A stretch of DNA of 41,422 bases, from the NCBI GenBank assembly GCA_002725175.2, contig PBQX02000041.1, positions 1-41,422 of the forward strand, written 5' to 3'. Within the stretch, counting starts at the first letter, position 1; each line of letters opens with the position of its first letter. A program made the position numbers and the translations under genes. Origin of the DNA: CACKLF01 sp002725175 (GTDB taxonomy: Bacteria; Pseudomonadota; Alphaproteobacteria; Rhodobacterales; Rhodobacteraceae). Below, one piece after another: positions 24,553 to 33,603 of the stretch. The notes beneath the pieces are model-generated. The model did no database searches. It was not told where the DNA came from and worked only from the letters and a program-made list of their open reading frames with translations.

Positions 24553-24927
24553 CTACGCCTTTCCATCTACTTCAAACAGTTTATTATAGATCTGCCAGTT
24601 GTTTTCAATTTTTATTAAGGAAAGAGTGTCAATAAATATCATTCCTATGTAATTGTCTCTAACTTTGGCAACAGCTGTTGTTTTCCCTATGTCCAGTGAG
24701 AGGATTTCTAAAATAATTTNGTCTTCTTTTTCCTTTGGTGATGGCTTTTGATTTTCAACGAAGGAAGCAAAATCCTCTACGGACTGTCTAAGTAGTTTAT
24801 TGCTTAAGTATCCAGTGATTTTAGCGTCTTGATGAAAGACTTTTCTGACCAAGTCTCCATCTGAAAAATACATACTATCATAATAGGTTTGAACTGTTTG
24901 TTCTATTTTTTTCTTTTCTGTATTCAT
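24553..24927 (-). CDS. NTF2-like protein, putative lumazine-binding type
   Basis: 124 residues, ATG 24927. Starts KKKIEQTVQTYYDSMYFSDGDLVRKVFHQDAKITGY and ends DTLSLIKIENNWQIYNKLFEVD, the layout of the NTF2-like 'lumazine-binding' small family: a long helix, the FHQDAKI acid/His region and a final strand pair. Small molecule binding or turnover is likely, substrate unknown. Convergent with the previous gene. The start of the methyltransferase lies 96 bp to the right on the other strand, so the two genes are divergent. Confidence 0.65.
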   Translation of the reverse strand: MNTEKKKIEQTVQTYYDSMYFSDGDLVRKVFHQDAKITGYLSNKLLRQSVEDFASFVENQKPSPKEKEDXIILEILSLDIGKTTAVAKVRDNYIGMIFIDTLSLIKIENNWQIYNKLFEVDGKA

Positions 24928-25023
24928 TTATATTTCCTGATTTTGCAATTGAACACTGTCATCTTATGTGNTTATTTTAAAACCAATTTAAGAATAAATT
25001 CAACGGCTTTGGAAGATTTTAAG

Positions 25024-26145
25024 ATGCAGAAGAAAAATGGAGNAAATTTAAATACTCAGTCTGTGTTAGCAATGAGGAGTTCAGGATATTATTCTCAGAA
25101 AACAGCTGGGGCGAAAATAGCTATTGATGCCACTCAGAAATTGTTAGAAAGGGCACTAAATAGCCTTCCGAATTCAGAAATATTGAGGTTTGCNGATTTC
25201 GGATGCGCTGATGGAGGAACTAGCCAAGAGCTTTGGTATAATGTTGTGCAATTAATTCGAGAGAGTGGGGATAATCGACCTATAGAGATGATTTATACGG
25301 ACTTGGCATCCAATGACTTTTCTACCTTGTTCAAATCCATGCAGGGAATGGGCGAAAATTCTGAGCTTGCTTATCAGGATAAGTTCGATGACATATTTGT
25401 CCATGGATGTGGTACNGGCTTTCACAAACAACTTATGCCCAGTGAGACCTTATGTTTGGGCTTTTCTGCAACTGCAATGCATTATGTATCTGAGAAACCG
25501 TGCCAAATTAAGGATCATGTTCATATGGTGGGCGCAAATTCTTCTGAAAAGATGAAATTCGAGGAACAAGCACTTAATGANTGGGAGGCAATTTTATTGG
25601 CTAGAGGAAAGGAACTTATGCCTGGGGGTAAATTTATATGCATAAACTTTGGTATAGATGAAAAGGGGCAATATTTAGGCAATACTGGAGGTCATTCAAT
25701 GTTTGAAAAGTTTCGTGANCATTGGTATGGGCACCTGAAAAACGGAATAATAAATGAAGAAGAATATATTTCTGCAACGTTTCCTCAACATTATAGAACC
25801 GTAGAGGAGTTCTGTCGGCCATTCTCTGAAAGTAATAGTTTGGTAGAAAAAGCCGGACTCAGATTAAATTCTTGCTCAACAAGATTAACAAAATGCCCTT
25901 ACCGAGAAAATTACGAGAACAAAAAAAGCAATATGACACCTTCCGAGTACGCAAAAAGCCTGATCCCTACAACAAGAAGTTGGTCAGAAACGGTATTTCG
26001 TACAGCACTAGTAGGAAGATCCCCTGGGGAAATAGATCAGATTGTTGACAGTTTTTATGAGAATTATGAAAATGAGGTTGCTTGTAATCCCGATGGTCAT
26101 GCCATGGATTATATACATATAGTAATGGAAATCGAGAAGGTTTAA
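25024..26145 (+). CDS. SABATH-type SAM-dependent carboxyl methyltransferase
   Basis: 373 residues from ATG 25024, with GGAAG 7-8 nt upstream; the long 5' extension to 24889 is non-coding. N-terminal SSGYYSQKTAGAKIAID and FxDFGCADGGTSQELW (residues 57-71, the SAM-binding loop) match the plant salicylate/jasmonate methyltransferase family (SABATH, PF03492), as do LMPSETLCLGFSATAMHYVSE and the LLARGKELMPGGKF strand. In plants these methylate carboxyl groups of small acids; in bacteria the substrates are mostly unknown. Unlinked to an obvious pathway here. Confidence 0.78.
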   Translation: MQKKNGXNLNTQSVLAMRSSGYYSQKTAGAKIAIDATQKLLERALNSLPNSEILRFXDFGCADGGTSQELWYNVVQLIRESGDNRPIEMIYTDLASNDFSTLFKSMQGMGENSELAYQDKFDDIFVHGCGXGFHKQLMPSETLCLGFSATAMHYVSEKPCQIKDHVHMVGANSSEKMKFEEQALNXWEAILLARGKELMPGGKFICINFGIDEKGQYLGNTGGHSMFEKFRXHWYGHLKNGIINEEEYISATFPQHYRTVEEFCRPFSESNSLVEKAGLRLNSCSTRLTKCPYRENYENKKSNMTPSEYAKSLIPTTRSWSETVFRTALVGRSPGEIDQIVDSFYENYENEVACNPDGHAMDYIHIVMEIEKV

Positions 26146-26164
26146 TTTTGTAATCACATTTAGT

Positions 26165-26183
26165 GATCACAATAATTGTGGTC
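26165..26183 (+). terminator. Putative rho-independent terminator after the methyltransferase gene
   Basis: GATCACAA-TAA-TTGTGGTC is an 8-bp hairpin (one G.T pair) 20 bp after the methyltransferase stop, followed by TTTAAAT, a weak U-tract. The convergent AEC gene ends just past it at 26204. The loop is short and the tail weak, so strength is uncertain. Confidence 0.5.
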
Positions 26184-26203
26184 TTTAAATCCTATAATCT
26201 TTC

Positions 26204-27145
26204 CTAAGTTGTTCCGAGAAATAATAGCCAGGCTGACGAAGTAAAAATAGCAAGGATTGTGGAAAAAAGGATAGTGCTGGCTACGAGTGGACTTTCCCTA
26301 TTATAAAGAACACTAAATAGATAGGCGTTAACTCCTGGAGCCATNGCCGCCGTTATCAGTGCACTCCTTAAATTTACTTCTGAGACTTCGAAAACATTCG
26401 TAGCAAAAAAGTATACTAGCGCAGGGTGTAAAAATAGTGAGATTGAGCTTATTGAACATACTTCTTTAATATTGTTCACTAATTTGTATTGATGGAGAAC
26501 TACACCAAGTCCAAATAGGGCCGTCGGTATCGCGGCGGTTGCCAGTAAATTTACAGGCTCTTGAAGTGATGTTGGTAATGTTAAATTTCCTAAATTAAAG
26601 GCTACCCCAAGTGCGATTCCTAAAAAAAGGGCATTTGACATGATATTTTTCAATATTTTTTTGAAAATTTCATAAAAGGTACTTTTTTCAATTGATACTA
26701 ATTCCATGACAGTGATCCCTAGGAGATAACAAAATGGGGCCTGTAACGCTATTATCGAATAGTTTCCTGCAAGGTTACTTTCGCCAAAAGCTCGCTCTGT
26801 TATAGGAAGGCCGAGTAGAAGTGCATTAGAGAAAAGTGCACAGAATCCCAATACTACTGAGTCTTGGGGGCTTAATTTAAAGATGAAGTATGCGACACTT
26901 GTTCCAATCAACATGCAACAGGATGCCCCAATATAATAACTCCAAAGCATTGATACAGGTGATGCTTCAGAGAAATTAATTTCAGCAATATTTATAAAAA
27001 GAAGGCATGGTAGGGCAATTTGTTGTGCAAATTTTGTTATTCCATTGCCAACCTTTCCATCTATTATTTTTAGATGAGCCGCTAAGTACCCTATAATTAT
27101 AAGAATAAAAACAGGTGCTACAATTTCAAGGATAGTAAAAATCAT
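26204..27145 (-). CDS. AEC-family (auxin efflux carrier-like) transporter
   Basis: 313 residues with about ten membrane segments. The N-terminal LEIVAPVFILIIIGYLAAHL, the middle SNALLLGLPITERAFG and the second half GVVLHQYKL with MAPGVNAYLFSVLYNRE are hallmarks of the AEC (MdcF/YfdV-like) family of carboxylate or small-anion transporters. Substrate unknown. Its ATG overlaps the stop of the PhnP-like gene by 4 bases (ATGA), so it sits at the end of the housekeeping block. Confidence 0.85.
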   Translation of the reverse strand: MIFTILEIVAPVFILIIIGYLAAHLKIIDGKVGNGITKFAQQIALPCLLFINIAEINFSEASPVSMLWSYYIGASCCMLIGTSVAYFIFKLSPQDSVVLGFCALFSNALLLGLPITERAFGESNLAGNYSIIALQAPFCYLLGITVMELVSIEKSTFYEIFKKILKNIMSNALFLGIALGVAFNLGNLTLPTSLQEPVNLLATAAIPTALFGLGVVLHQYKLVNNIKEVCSISSISLFLHPALVYFFATNVFEVSEVNLRSALITAXMAPGVNAYLFSVLYNRESPLVASTILFSTILAIFTSSAWLLFLGTT

Positions 27146-27942
27146 ATGATTTTCTGAGTTATCCTTAACATATCATAGCATACAGAAACATTTTCAGGAA
27201 TTTCACGAGATAATTTTTCGTAATCAAGTTCGATATTTAGATTTATAAGATAAGTTTTTTTTGGTTTTAACATTTCTATCCACTCAAGGGTTTGGGACAN
27301 GTGNCTATGCGAAGGGTGAGGGTCATATCTTAAGGCATCGATAATTAGGGTATCTATGCCTAAAATTTTCTCCCAAGTTTCTTTATAGATTTCTGAAACG
27401 TCTGGTATATAAGCCAAATTTCCAATCTTAAATCCTAATGCATCAGTTTCGCCATGCTTTACTTCCAATGGTTCAAAGATAATTTCCCCAGCAGGGCCAT
27501 TTATTTTANTTGGTTTATTAAGTTTTTTTAAGTCNAGTATGGCGGGATAGTTGCTGCCTTTTGGTTGGTTAAATATATAGCCAAACCCNTCCTTTAGCCT
27601 TTTACTNGTTGTTTCATCAGCATATGCGGGGAGCCGTGCACGACGCTTATATACTAGCATCCTTAGATCATCAATTCCGTGCACATGGTCAGCATGAGAG
27701 TGGGTGTAGATTATGCCGTCAAGGTCTTCTACCTTTGCTTTAAGAAGTTGCTGTCTCATGTCTGGTCCAGTATCAATAAGTGCTACTGTCTTTTTTGAAT
27801 TCACTTTTTTTTCAACCAATAAGGAGCATCTAAGTCTTTGATTTTTAATATTTTTTGGATCACATGCACCCCAATTATTTCCAAGCCTAGGCACTCCACC
27901 TGAAGCTCCACATCCCAATACTGTAAATAAAATTTTATCCAA
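27142..27942 (-). CDS. PhnP-like metallo-beta-lactamase-fold phosphodiesterase
   Basis: 266 residues, TTG start 27942 directly after the tatD stop. LGCGASGGVPRLGNNWGACDP followed by RCSLLVE is the conserved opening of this alphaproteobacterial group; GPDMRQQLL and THSHADHVHGIDDLR (about residues 80-94) give the metal ligands, and HGE.DALG with YIPDVSEI supply others. PhnP-type enzymes cleave cyclic phosphate diesters; the substrate here is not shown. It follows tatD in the order common in alphaproteobacteria. Confidence 0.85.
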   Translation of the reverse strand: MDKILFTVLGCGASGGVPRLGNNWGACDPKNIKNQRLRCSLLVEKKVNSKKTVALIDTGPDMRQQLLKAKVEDLDGIIYTHSHADHVHGIDDLRMLVYKRRARLPAYADETXSKRLKXGFGYIFNQPKGSNYPAIXDLKKLNKPXKINGPAGEIIFEPLEVKHGETDALGFKIGNLAYIPDVSEIYKETWEKILGIDTLIIDALRYDPHPSHXHXSQTLEWIEMLKPKKTYLINLNIELDYEKLSREIPENVSVCYDMLRITQKII

Positions 27943-27943
27943 G

Positions 27944-28741
27944 CTACGGTTTTCCTACTTTTTCAAAAAGGTTGTAGAAGTTTTCAGTTGTTAATCGCCT
28001 AAAGTCATATTCGTTTAGCTTAAAAATCTCTGCTCCAACTTTTGCAGTATCAGCTGTAAATGCCGGTTCGTTTTTCTTACCTCTGTTTGGTACAGGCGCT
28101 AAATATGGGCTATCGGTTTCTAATAGTATAAGATTTTTATCTATTTTAGAAAAAATTTTTCGAAGNTCTTCGCTTTTTGGAAAGGTAATTATGCCTGACA
28201 TAGATAAGTAAAATCCAAGGTCAGTTGTAACTCTAGCCAATTTTTCTCCCGAGGAAAAGCAGTGCATAACACACTTAAAGGGTTCCCTGTTAAATTCTCC
28301 TACAAGAATATTCCCCATATCTTCATCGGCGTTTCTTGAATGAATTATAAGGGGAAGGTTTGTTTTCCGTGCCGCTACTATATGGGTTATTAAACTTTCA
28401 ATTTGCAGCTCTTTTGTTTCCACTGTGTAGTAGTAATCAAGTCCAGTTTCTCCAATACCTACCATTTTTGGGTGGTTTGCGGCTTCTAGCAAAGATTCTA
28501 AAGAGATTTTACTTGAGCCTGAAACATTCATGGGATGTAATCCAAAAGCGAAATATATCTCTTTGAAACTTTCTGCCAAGCTTATCACTTTTTCTAGATC
28601 TTCTTCTTTGGTGCAAATAGTTACAAACTTGCATACCCCTCTTCTTTTCGCTCTAGATATTACATTNTCTATGTCTTTCACTAGTTCAGGAAAATCTAAA
28701 TGGCAGTGACTGTCTACAATTTCTGGTAAGATTATAGACAT
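27944..28741 (-). CDS. tatD: TatD-family metal-dependent DNase/hydrolase
   Basis: 265 residues, overlapping the holB stop by 10 bases. The TIM-barrel metal-site motifs are present: DSHCHLDFPE (residues 11-20), GIGETGLDYYY (Glu ligand), IHSRNADEDM, MHCFSSGEK and LETDSPYLAPVPNRGKKNEP. TatD enzymes show 3'-5' exonuclease activity; the cellular role is debated. Start ATG 28741. It is part of the dac-tmk-holB-tatD run, all on the minus strand. Confidence 0.9.
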   Translation of the reverse strand: MSIILPEIVDSHCHLDFPELVKDIXNVISRAKRRGVCKFVTICTKEEDLEKVISLAESFKEIYFAFGLHPMNVSGSSKISLESLLEAANHPKMVGIGETGLDYYYTVETKELQIESLITHIVAARKTNLPLIIHSRNADEDMGNILVGEFNREPFKCVMHCFSSGEKLARVTTDLGFYLSMSGIITFPKSEXLRKIFSKIDKNLILLETDSPYLAPVPNRGKKNEPAFTADTAKVGAEIFKLNEYDFRRLTTENFYNLFEKVGKP

Positions 28742-29769
28742 ATTTTTTCCCTAAAGACTGTTTTGAGCTTAGTGAGGCAATTCAAAGATATATCAGCCTT
28801 TTCAATATTAATCCTTTTGGCTCTGGCTATTGTTTGTTCCAAATCTAGGTAAAGTTCTGCTAAAATTATTGTCATGTTACTTTGATCAACAATTTTTTCG
28901 AACATTTGACTTTCTACATCATTAGTTACTAATTCTTCATCATTTAGCAAGCTTCTGATTACCCTACGAATTAAAATCAATATTAGATCAATAAGATCTA
29001 AACTTACTTCATTCTGATTTCCAAATTTCTGGGATTCGATTAGATCAAAAATTTGAGATTGGGGAGAATTTTCTGTATTACTAACTAAATCAATTAATCG
29101 CTTATAAGTGTTCAGTGTTTCTTCTTTAGTTAAATTTAAAGCGAGTGAAGGAATTCCTTCAGATAATGATGTGATTAGATTAATCTCTTCTNGATTGTTA
29201 ACTTCTTTGCTTAGAAATTCACCCATTTCATTCTCACTTAGTGGCTTCAATGTAATTTTTTGGCACCGAGAGATTATGGTTGATTTGAGGCTATAATAAT
29301 TGTGGCTGATTAGTATTATTATTGATTTATTTGGGGGTTCTTCAAGTAGCTTTAAGATTGCATTGGAGCTGGATTCATTCATTTCATCAGCTGCATCAAT
29401 TATTGCAATTCTCCAATTATATTCTGTTTGAGATAAGGAGAAAAACTCTTTCATTTTTCTTATTTGGTCTATGCTAATTGCAGATTTGTATTTATTAGTT
29501 GCCTCATCAAATTCTCTTTTGCAAATATATACTTTTTTGGAGTTAGAACTTGCGNCAAAATTAGATAGCAAGTCATGAGATGTGATGGACTTCTTATCTT
29601 GCATAAGCTGTTCAGAGAATGTTAAGGCAAGTTTGGATTTTCCAATGCCTTTAGGTCCGGAAAAAATAATACTTTGAGGCACCTTTCTTGTATTATAATA
29701 ATTTACCAGTTGTTCAATAGGCTTTTCATGTCCATGCAGCTGGCCGGACGGTTGTAGCGTTGTTTCTAT
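28732..29769 (-). CDS. holB: DNA polymerase III subunit delta' (AUA start proposed)
   Basis: Clamp-loader ATPase-like subunit. From GTG 29682 it would begin only 10 residues before the Walker A-like GPKGIGKSKL and lose the conserved leading helix. The same frame is open back to the tmk stop at 29785, and reads HGHEKPIEQLVNYYNTRKVPQS, the expected N-terminal GHE...L block. In that stretch there is no ATG, GTG or TTG, but AAAAAGGG lies 7 nt before ATA 29769 (345 residues). CTG 29739 is an alternative without a site. Other motifs: IIDAADEMNESSSNAILKLLEEPP and the SRC arginine finger (STIISRCQ). Confidence 0.8.
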   Translation of the reverse strand: METTLQPSGQLHGHEKPIEQLVNYYNTRKVPQSIIFSGPKGIGKSKLALTFSEQLMQDKKSITSHDLLSNFXASSNSKKVYICKREFDEATNKYKSAISIDQIRKMKEFFSLSQTEYNWRIAIIDAADEMNESSSNAILKLLEEPPNKSIIILISHNYYSLKSTIISRCQKITLKPLSENEMGEFLSKEVNNXEEINLITSLSEGIPSLALNLTKEETLNTYKRLIDLVSNTENSPQSQIFDLIESQKFGNQNEVSLDLIDLILILIRRVIRSLLNDEELVTNDVESQMFEKIVDQSNMTIILAELYLDLEQTIARAKRINIEKADISLNCLTKLKTVFREKICL

Positions 29770-29784
29770 TTTTTTACCCTTTTT

Positions 29785-30414
29785 TTAAATTTTAGCCTGA
29801 GCTAAGTTTTTGTATTGATTTATTATATCTTTGGAAATCTTTGAAGGCTCTCTATCTGCGTTAATTAATTTACATCTAATAGGAAATTCTTTGGAAAGTT
29901 TTAGAAATCCTTTTCGTGCTTTTTTCTGAAATTCTTCACCAAAATCCTCAAATCTATCTTCTCCAGACTTTCGGGCCAAACCACGCTTTAGAGCTAGCCT
30001 AGGCTCAATGTCTAAGATAAAAGTCAGATCTGGTTCTAAGCCAATCATCATTTTATGGAGTTCATCCACTTTTGAAACAGCTCCAGATCTGGCGAAACCT
30101 TGATAAATCCGAGAAGAATCAGTGAATCTATCACAAATCACTATCTTTCCAGCTTCAAGAGCGGGCGTGATAGTTTTCTCCATATGGTCTCTACGAGATG
30201 CGAAGAAAAGCAAAANTTCTGTTTCTGGAGACCACCTAGATGTTTTTCCTTTTACCAGTAATGATCTTATTTCTTCGGCCCCTTTAGAGCCTCCTGGTTC
30301 TCTAGTTTTTATATAGTCAATTCCATTGTCAGCTATATATTTTTCGAAGTGATTTATTTGGGTAGTTTTCCCCGATCCGTCAATGCCTTCAAAAGTAATG
30401 AACAGGCCTCTCAC
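29785..30414 (-). CDS. tmk: Thymidylate kinase
   Basis: 209 residues. Phosphorylates dTMP to dTDP. P-loop FEGIDGSGKT (residues 8-17), the DRF motif in ICDRFTDSSRIYQG and the LID region RKSGEDRFED are all intact. GTG start at 30414 is 2 bp after the dac stop, so translation is likely coupled. The length is normal for the family. One N base near residue 67. Confidence 0.95.
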   Translation of the reverse strand: MRGLFITFEGIDGSGKTTQINHFEKYIADNGIDYIKTREPGGSKGAEEIRSLLVKGKTSRWSPETEXLLFFASRRDHMEKTITPALEAGKIVICDRFTDSSRIYQGFARSGAVSKVDELHKMMIGLEPDLTFILDIEPRLALKRGLARKSGEDRFEDFGEEFQKKARKGFLKLSKEFPIRCKLINADREPSKISKDIINQYKNLAQAKI

Positions 30415-30416
30415 TT

Positions 30417-31601
30417 TTAATTGTCCATTCCAAATAAAAAAGAGTAAATCTTTGNTAGTGCCGCTTTAGACCTCGAAATGATACCGCCACTTGCAATCTC
30501 CTGGCTTGCTACCAAAGGAAAGGATACCTTCTTGAATTGGTTGATGTCATCTGATCTAGGAACATCTATTATCAATTCACCTAGAACCTCGCCTTTTTTT
30601 ATGGGCGCAGATAAGGGAGATTTTGTGACGATCATTGCATTAAATCTTGACTGTGAGTAAGCTGGAGCAAGCACTTTAATTGGTTCAGATACTTCAAGGT
30701 TTACAGAATTTTCGGATCCAATCCAGACGGGCAAATTNATAAATACATCTCCTGCGTTNGCCAAAGTGAAGATATTGAAGTCTCTTAGGGCCCATTTGGC
30801 CATCTTATCTGCCTCTTTAAATCNTTGCTTTACTGAGCTTAGACCAGTCAAAATAAATGTGACTCTCCTCCCATTTTCTTCTACTGCACCAANAAAACCG
30901 TAACCTGCCTCCTTCGTATANCCTGTCTTTAGGCCGTCAGCCTTAATATCGGAATTCAGCAATGGGTTTCTATTTTTTTGAGTTATGTTATCCCAAGTNA
31001 ATTCTTTTATTGCAAAATACTTGTAATATTCGGGAAACTCAGTCTGAATTCTAATCGCTAGGGTTATAAGATCTCTAGCACTCATTTTGTGGTCGGGATC
31101 AGGCCACCCAGTAGAATTCTTAAAAGTAGAATTCTTCAAACCCAGCTGTTTTCCTCTACGGGTCATTCTTTTAGAGAATTCTTCTTCTGTTCCGGCTAGC
31201 CCTTCAGCAGCAACAATGCAAGCGTCGTTTCCCGAAAGAACAATAATTCCAAGAATTAAGTCTTTTATTGTTACTTTCTCACCTTCCCTAAGGAACATTT
31301 TTGACCCGCCTTTTTTTGATGCCTTTCTGGAAACTAAAAATTCATCTTCGAGAGTTATTTGTCCTTGCCTCAATGCTTCAAATAGCATGTTTAAAGTCAT
31401 TAATTTTGACATTGAAGCCGGGGGAATAGGAATATCTGGATTTTTCTCTAAGATCATTTCGCTAGTTTCATGATCAAAAACAAGTGCTGATTTAGCAGGG
31501 GTACCTAAAGCATATGTTANTGTAGAACTAATCGTCCAAATTGTTAGAGCCAGAAAATAGCCACTAAAAATCGAAATAATTTTTGGAAAATTTATTGTCA
31601 T
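30417..31601 (-). CDS. D-alanyl-D-alanine carboxypeptidase (DacA/DacF-type PBP)
   Basis: 394 residues with a cleavable-type hydrophobic N-terminus (about 1-31), periplasmic. Trims the terminal D-Ala of peptidoglycan pentapeptides. Serine-peptidase motifs: S63-K66 (PASMSKLM), S123-G124-N125 (LSGNDA) and K225-T226-G227 (the ambiguous base is in GGN, so Gly). The C-terminal region (EVLGELIIDVPRSD, then FPLVASQEI) is a PBP5-type C-terminal beta domain followed by a short final amphipathic segment likely to touch the membrane. First gene of the tmk-holB-tatD run. Confidence 0.92.
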   Translation of the reverse strand: MTINFPKIISIFSGYFLALTIWTISSTXTYALGTPAKSALVFDHETSEMILEKNPDIPIPPASMSKLMTLNMLFEALRQGQITLEDEFLVSRKASKKGGSKMFLREGEKVTIKDLILGIIVLSGNDACIVAAEGLAGTEEEFSKRMTRRGKQLGLKNSTFKNSTGWPDPDHKMSARDLITLAIRIQTEFPEYYKYFAIKEXTWDNITQKNRNPLLNSDIKADGLKTXYTKEAGYGFXGAVEENGRRVTFILTGLSSVKQXFKEADKMAKWALRDFNIFTLXNAGDVFXNLPVWIGSENSVNLEVSEPIKVLAPAYSQSRFNAMIVTKSPLSAPIKKGEVLGELIIDVPRSDDINQFKKVSFPLVASQEIASGGIISRSKAALXKIYSFLFGMDN

Positions 31602-31714
31602 AACTAAATATTAAGCTTTAAACGCTTGAGAGTTCAAGGGCCGTTTATAACTAATAAANTTATTTTTGAATTTTAACTGGAACAAACTGAAGAGTTACCT
31701 ATTTATAGTTAATA

Positions 31715-32818
31715 TTATGGGTGCAATTTTAGAACTGGGCTACCTAAGGATTCAAGATTTGGTAANATTCCTAGCCCTGGACTTTCGTTGCATGACATAT
31801 ATCCATTATCTATTCTAGGAGGATTGNTTGCAGTTACTGCAGTGGTGTATTCATGAAAAGCTGAAGATTGAAAATGAAATTCTGTGGGAGTTGAATGAGC
31901 TAAATGTGCTATTGCGGCNTCTCCTATTTGNCTCCCCCACGTATCTTCTATTGTCATAGATATTCCAACTGAAACGCATAAATCTCTAAGAATTTTTGAT
32001 TTGGTCAAACCTCCCATCCTTCCAATCTTCAAATTAATAATGTCCACAGATTTGTCCGAATAGGCCCGCAGAAATGTATGTACGCTATCAATGCATTCAT
32101 CTAAAATCATAGGGAGGTTAGTATGCTGTCGGATAACAAGGCATTCTTCATATGTGGTACATGGTTGTTCAATATATATATCCGAGCCAGGAATGGCATT
32201 TACTACGCGTAGAGCTTCATGTTGCTTCCAGCCACAGTTAGCATCGGCACCAAGAATATTTCCTTCATTTAATTGTTCAGCAACGAAATTAATTCTTTTT
32301 ATATCTAGTGAAGGATTTTCACCAACTTTCATCTGAAATTGTCTGAATCCTTGCTCCTGGTACTCAATAATTTTCTCTTTCATTATTTCCGGAGTACTTT
32401 TTGAAATAACTTTAAATAACTTAATTTTATCTTGCAGTTTGCCTCCTAGTAAATTGTAAATAGGCTGGCCTGTTAATTTCCCTAATATATCCCAGCATGC
32501 TACATCTATAGCAGATTTGACATAAGGATGCCCTTTAAGAGCTTTGTCCATTAATAAATTAACGTTGTTTAAATTTGACGGGTCTTGGCCAAATAAAGAT
32601 TCAGCCAATTTCTTTATTCCTACTCGAGCCCCNTCGGCATATGCAGGCAAATATGAAGGACCAAGAGGGCAAATTTCTCCATATCCTGAGATCCCCTCAC
32701 TGGTCTTAATTTCCACAACGGTACTGTCAAATGATGTGAAAGATTGATTTGACCATGAATACGACCCTTCTTTCATTGGCAAATCAATTTGATAAACATT
32801 TAATCCAGTAATTTTCAT
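31715..32818 (-). CDS. Enolase-superfamily (MLE/mandelate racemase) epimerase or dehydratase
   Basis: 367 residues from ATG 32818 (the upstream TTG adds four residues without better support). An N-terminal capping domain (residues 1-125, with the GYGEICPLGPSYLPAYA loop) precedes the TIM barrel. Barrel motifs: QMKVGENP (second-strand Lys), GADANCGW (Asp and Asn), IEQPC (Glu), LDECID (third metal Asp) and NLKIGRMGGL (sixth-strand Lys). The Lys on each face allows 1,1-proton transfer, and the sequence is close to the hydroxyproline betaine epimerase / cis-3-hydroxyproline dehydratase group, so an amino acid substrate is the best guess. Confidence 0.8.
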   Translation of the reverse strand: MKITGLNVYQIDLPMKEGSYSWSNQSFTSFDSTVVEIKTSEGISGYGEICPLGPSYLPAYAXGARVGIKKLAESLFGQDPSNLNNVNLLMDKALKGHPYVKSAIDVACWDILGKLTGQPIYNLLGGKLQDKIKLFKVISKSTPEIMKEKIIEYQEQGFRQFQMKVGENPSLDIKRINFVAEQLNEGNILGADANCGWKQHEALRVVNAIPGSDIYIEQPCTTYEECLVIRQHTNLPMILDECIDSVHTFLRAYSDKSVDIINLKIGRMGGLTKSKILRDLCVSVGISMTIEDTWGXQIGXAAIAHLAHSTPTEFHFQSSAFHEYTTAVTAXNPPRIDNGYMSCNESPGLGXLPNLESLGSPVLKLHP

Positions 32819-32876
32819 TTGCAATTCCACACGGTTTTTCCGCCCTAATATAACATTTAATTAATTCTTATTTTGC

Positions 32877-33521
32877 CTAGGCAGTAAAAACAAACATTTT
32901 ATTAATTTCTTCGTTTTTGAGGGTTTTGATNTCTTTAATTGTTTTCTTACTGCTGGTTGGTTCTTCAAAAATTTTTATATTATTTATTTTACCGGAAGAT
33001 TCCAACTTTCTTATTTCATTTTCAAAGCCATTTTTTACGTAATATCCCTTATTTACCCCTAGTACTCCCAAGCCTCCATTTTCAAGCATTTGAATGATGC
33101 CTAAGAGATGANCTGGACCTAAATGTCCAAAAGTAAAAGCACCGCAGCTAATTAAACCTCTATATTTTTGTCTGGGAAGCNTTNCAGTTTTTGTAAGATC
33201 GCACTCGTATAGTTTTCTATAATAACCCTTATTCTTGGATTCAGTTAGCATTTTTGGAGAAATATCAAACCCATCAATTATAAAATTAGGGTCCATAAAA
33301 TGTTTTCCTAGTGCACCCGTGCCGCAGCCAATATCTGCTATTGGGGTATTGTCCTTTTTTGCCATCCGGAAATAAATATCTGCAACCTTTTTTGGATAAC
33401 CATAGTTCTCCCTATCAATGTCATCATAAAAATCAGTGTCATAACGTGATGCCCACTNATTGTAGAATGTTTTGTTGTCGCTTGGTGAAGAAAGCTCATA
33501 GGCTTTTCTCTTTTGATTCAT
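32877..33521 (-). CDS. Class I SAM-dependent methyltransferase
   Basis: 214 residues, ATG 33521. Rossmann-fold motif I is ADIGCGTGALGKHF (about residues 62-75), followed by the acidic FDISPKMLTESKNKGYY (motif II) and a YRGLISCGAF segment (motif III), so SAM binding is secure. The acceptor is not identifiable. It sits between the 2OG oxygenase and enolase-superfamily genes in one direction with gaps of 82 and 58 bp, suggesting a three-gene unit. Confidence 0.8.
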   Translation of the reverse strand: MNQKRKAYELSSPSDNKTFYNXWASRYDTDFYDDIDRENYGYPKKVADIYFRMAKKDNTPIADIGCGTGALGKHFMDPNFIIDGFDISPKMLTESKNKGYYRKLYECDLTKTXXLPRQKYRGLISCGAFTFGHLGPXHLLGIIQMLENGGLGVLGVNKGYYVKNGFENEIRKLESSGKINNIKIFEEPTSSKKTIKXIKTLKNEEINKMFVFTA

Positions 33522-33603
33522 AGAAAAGGCTTTCAGTAACTAATTAGTCAAAACTTTAGATTAACTTAACATTGGTATATAGTTTATTTTGATTTTGGCA
33601 CAG

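Noticed and set aside
24889..25023. 45-codon N-terminal extension of the methyltransferase frame.
   Set aside because: Phe/Leu-rich, overlaps the 5' end of the divergent NTF2-like gene, and the ATG at 25024 has a better ribosome-binding site and fits the family start.
31087..31473. 128-codon plus-strand ORF.
   Set aside because: Opposite to the D-Ala-D-Ala carboxypeptidase, whose catalytic motifs all lie in the minus frame.
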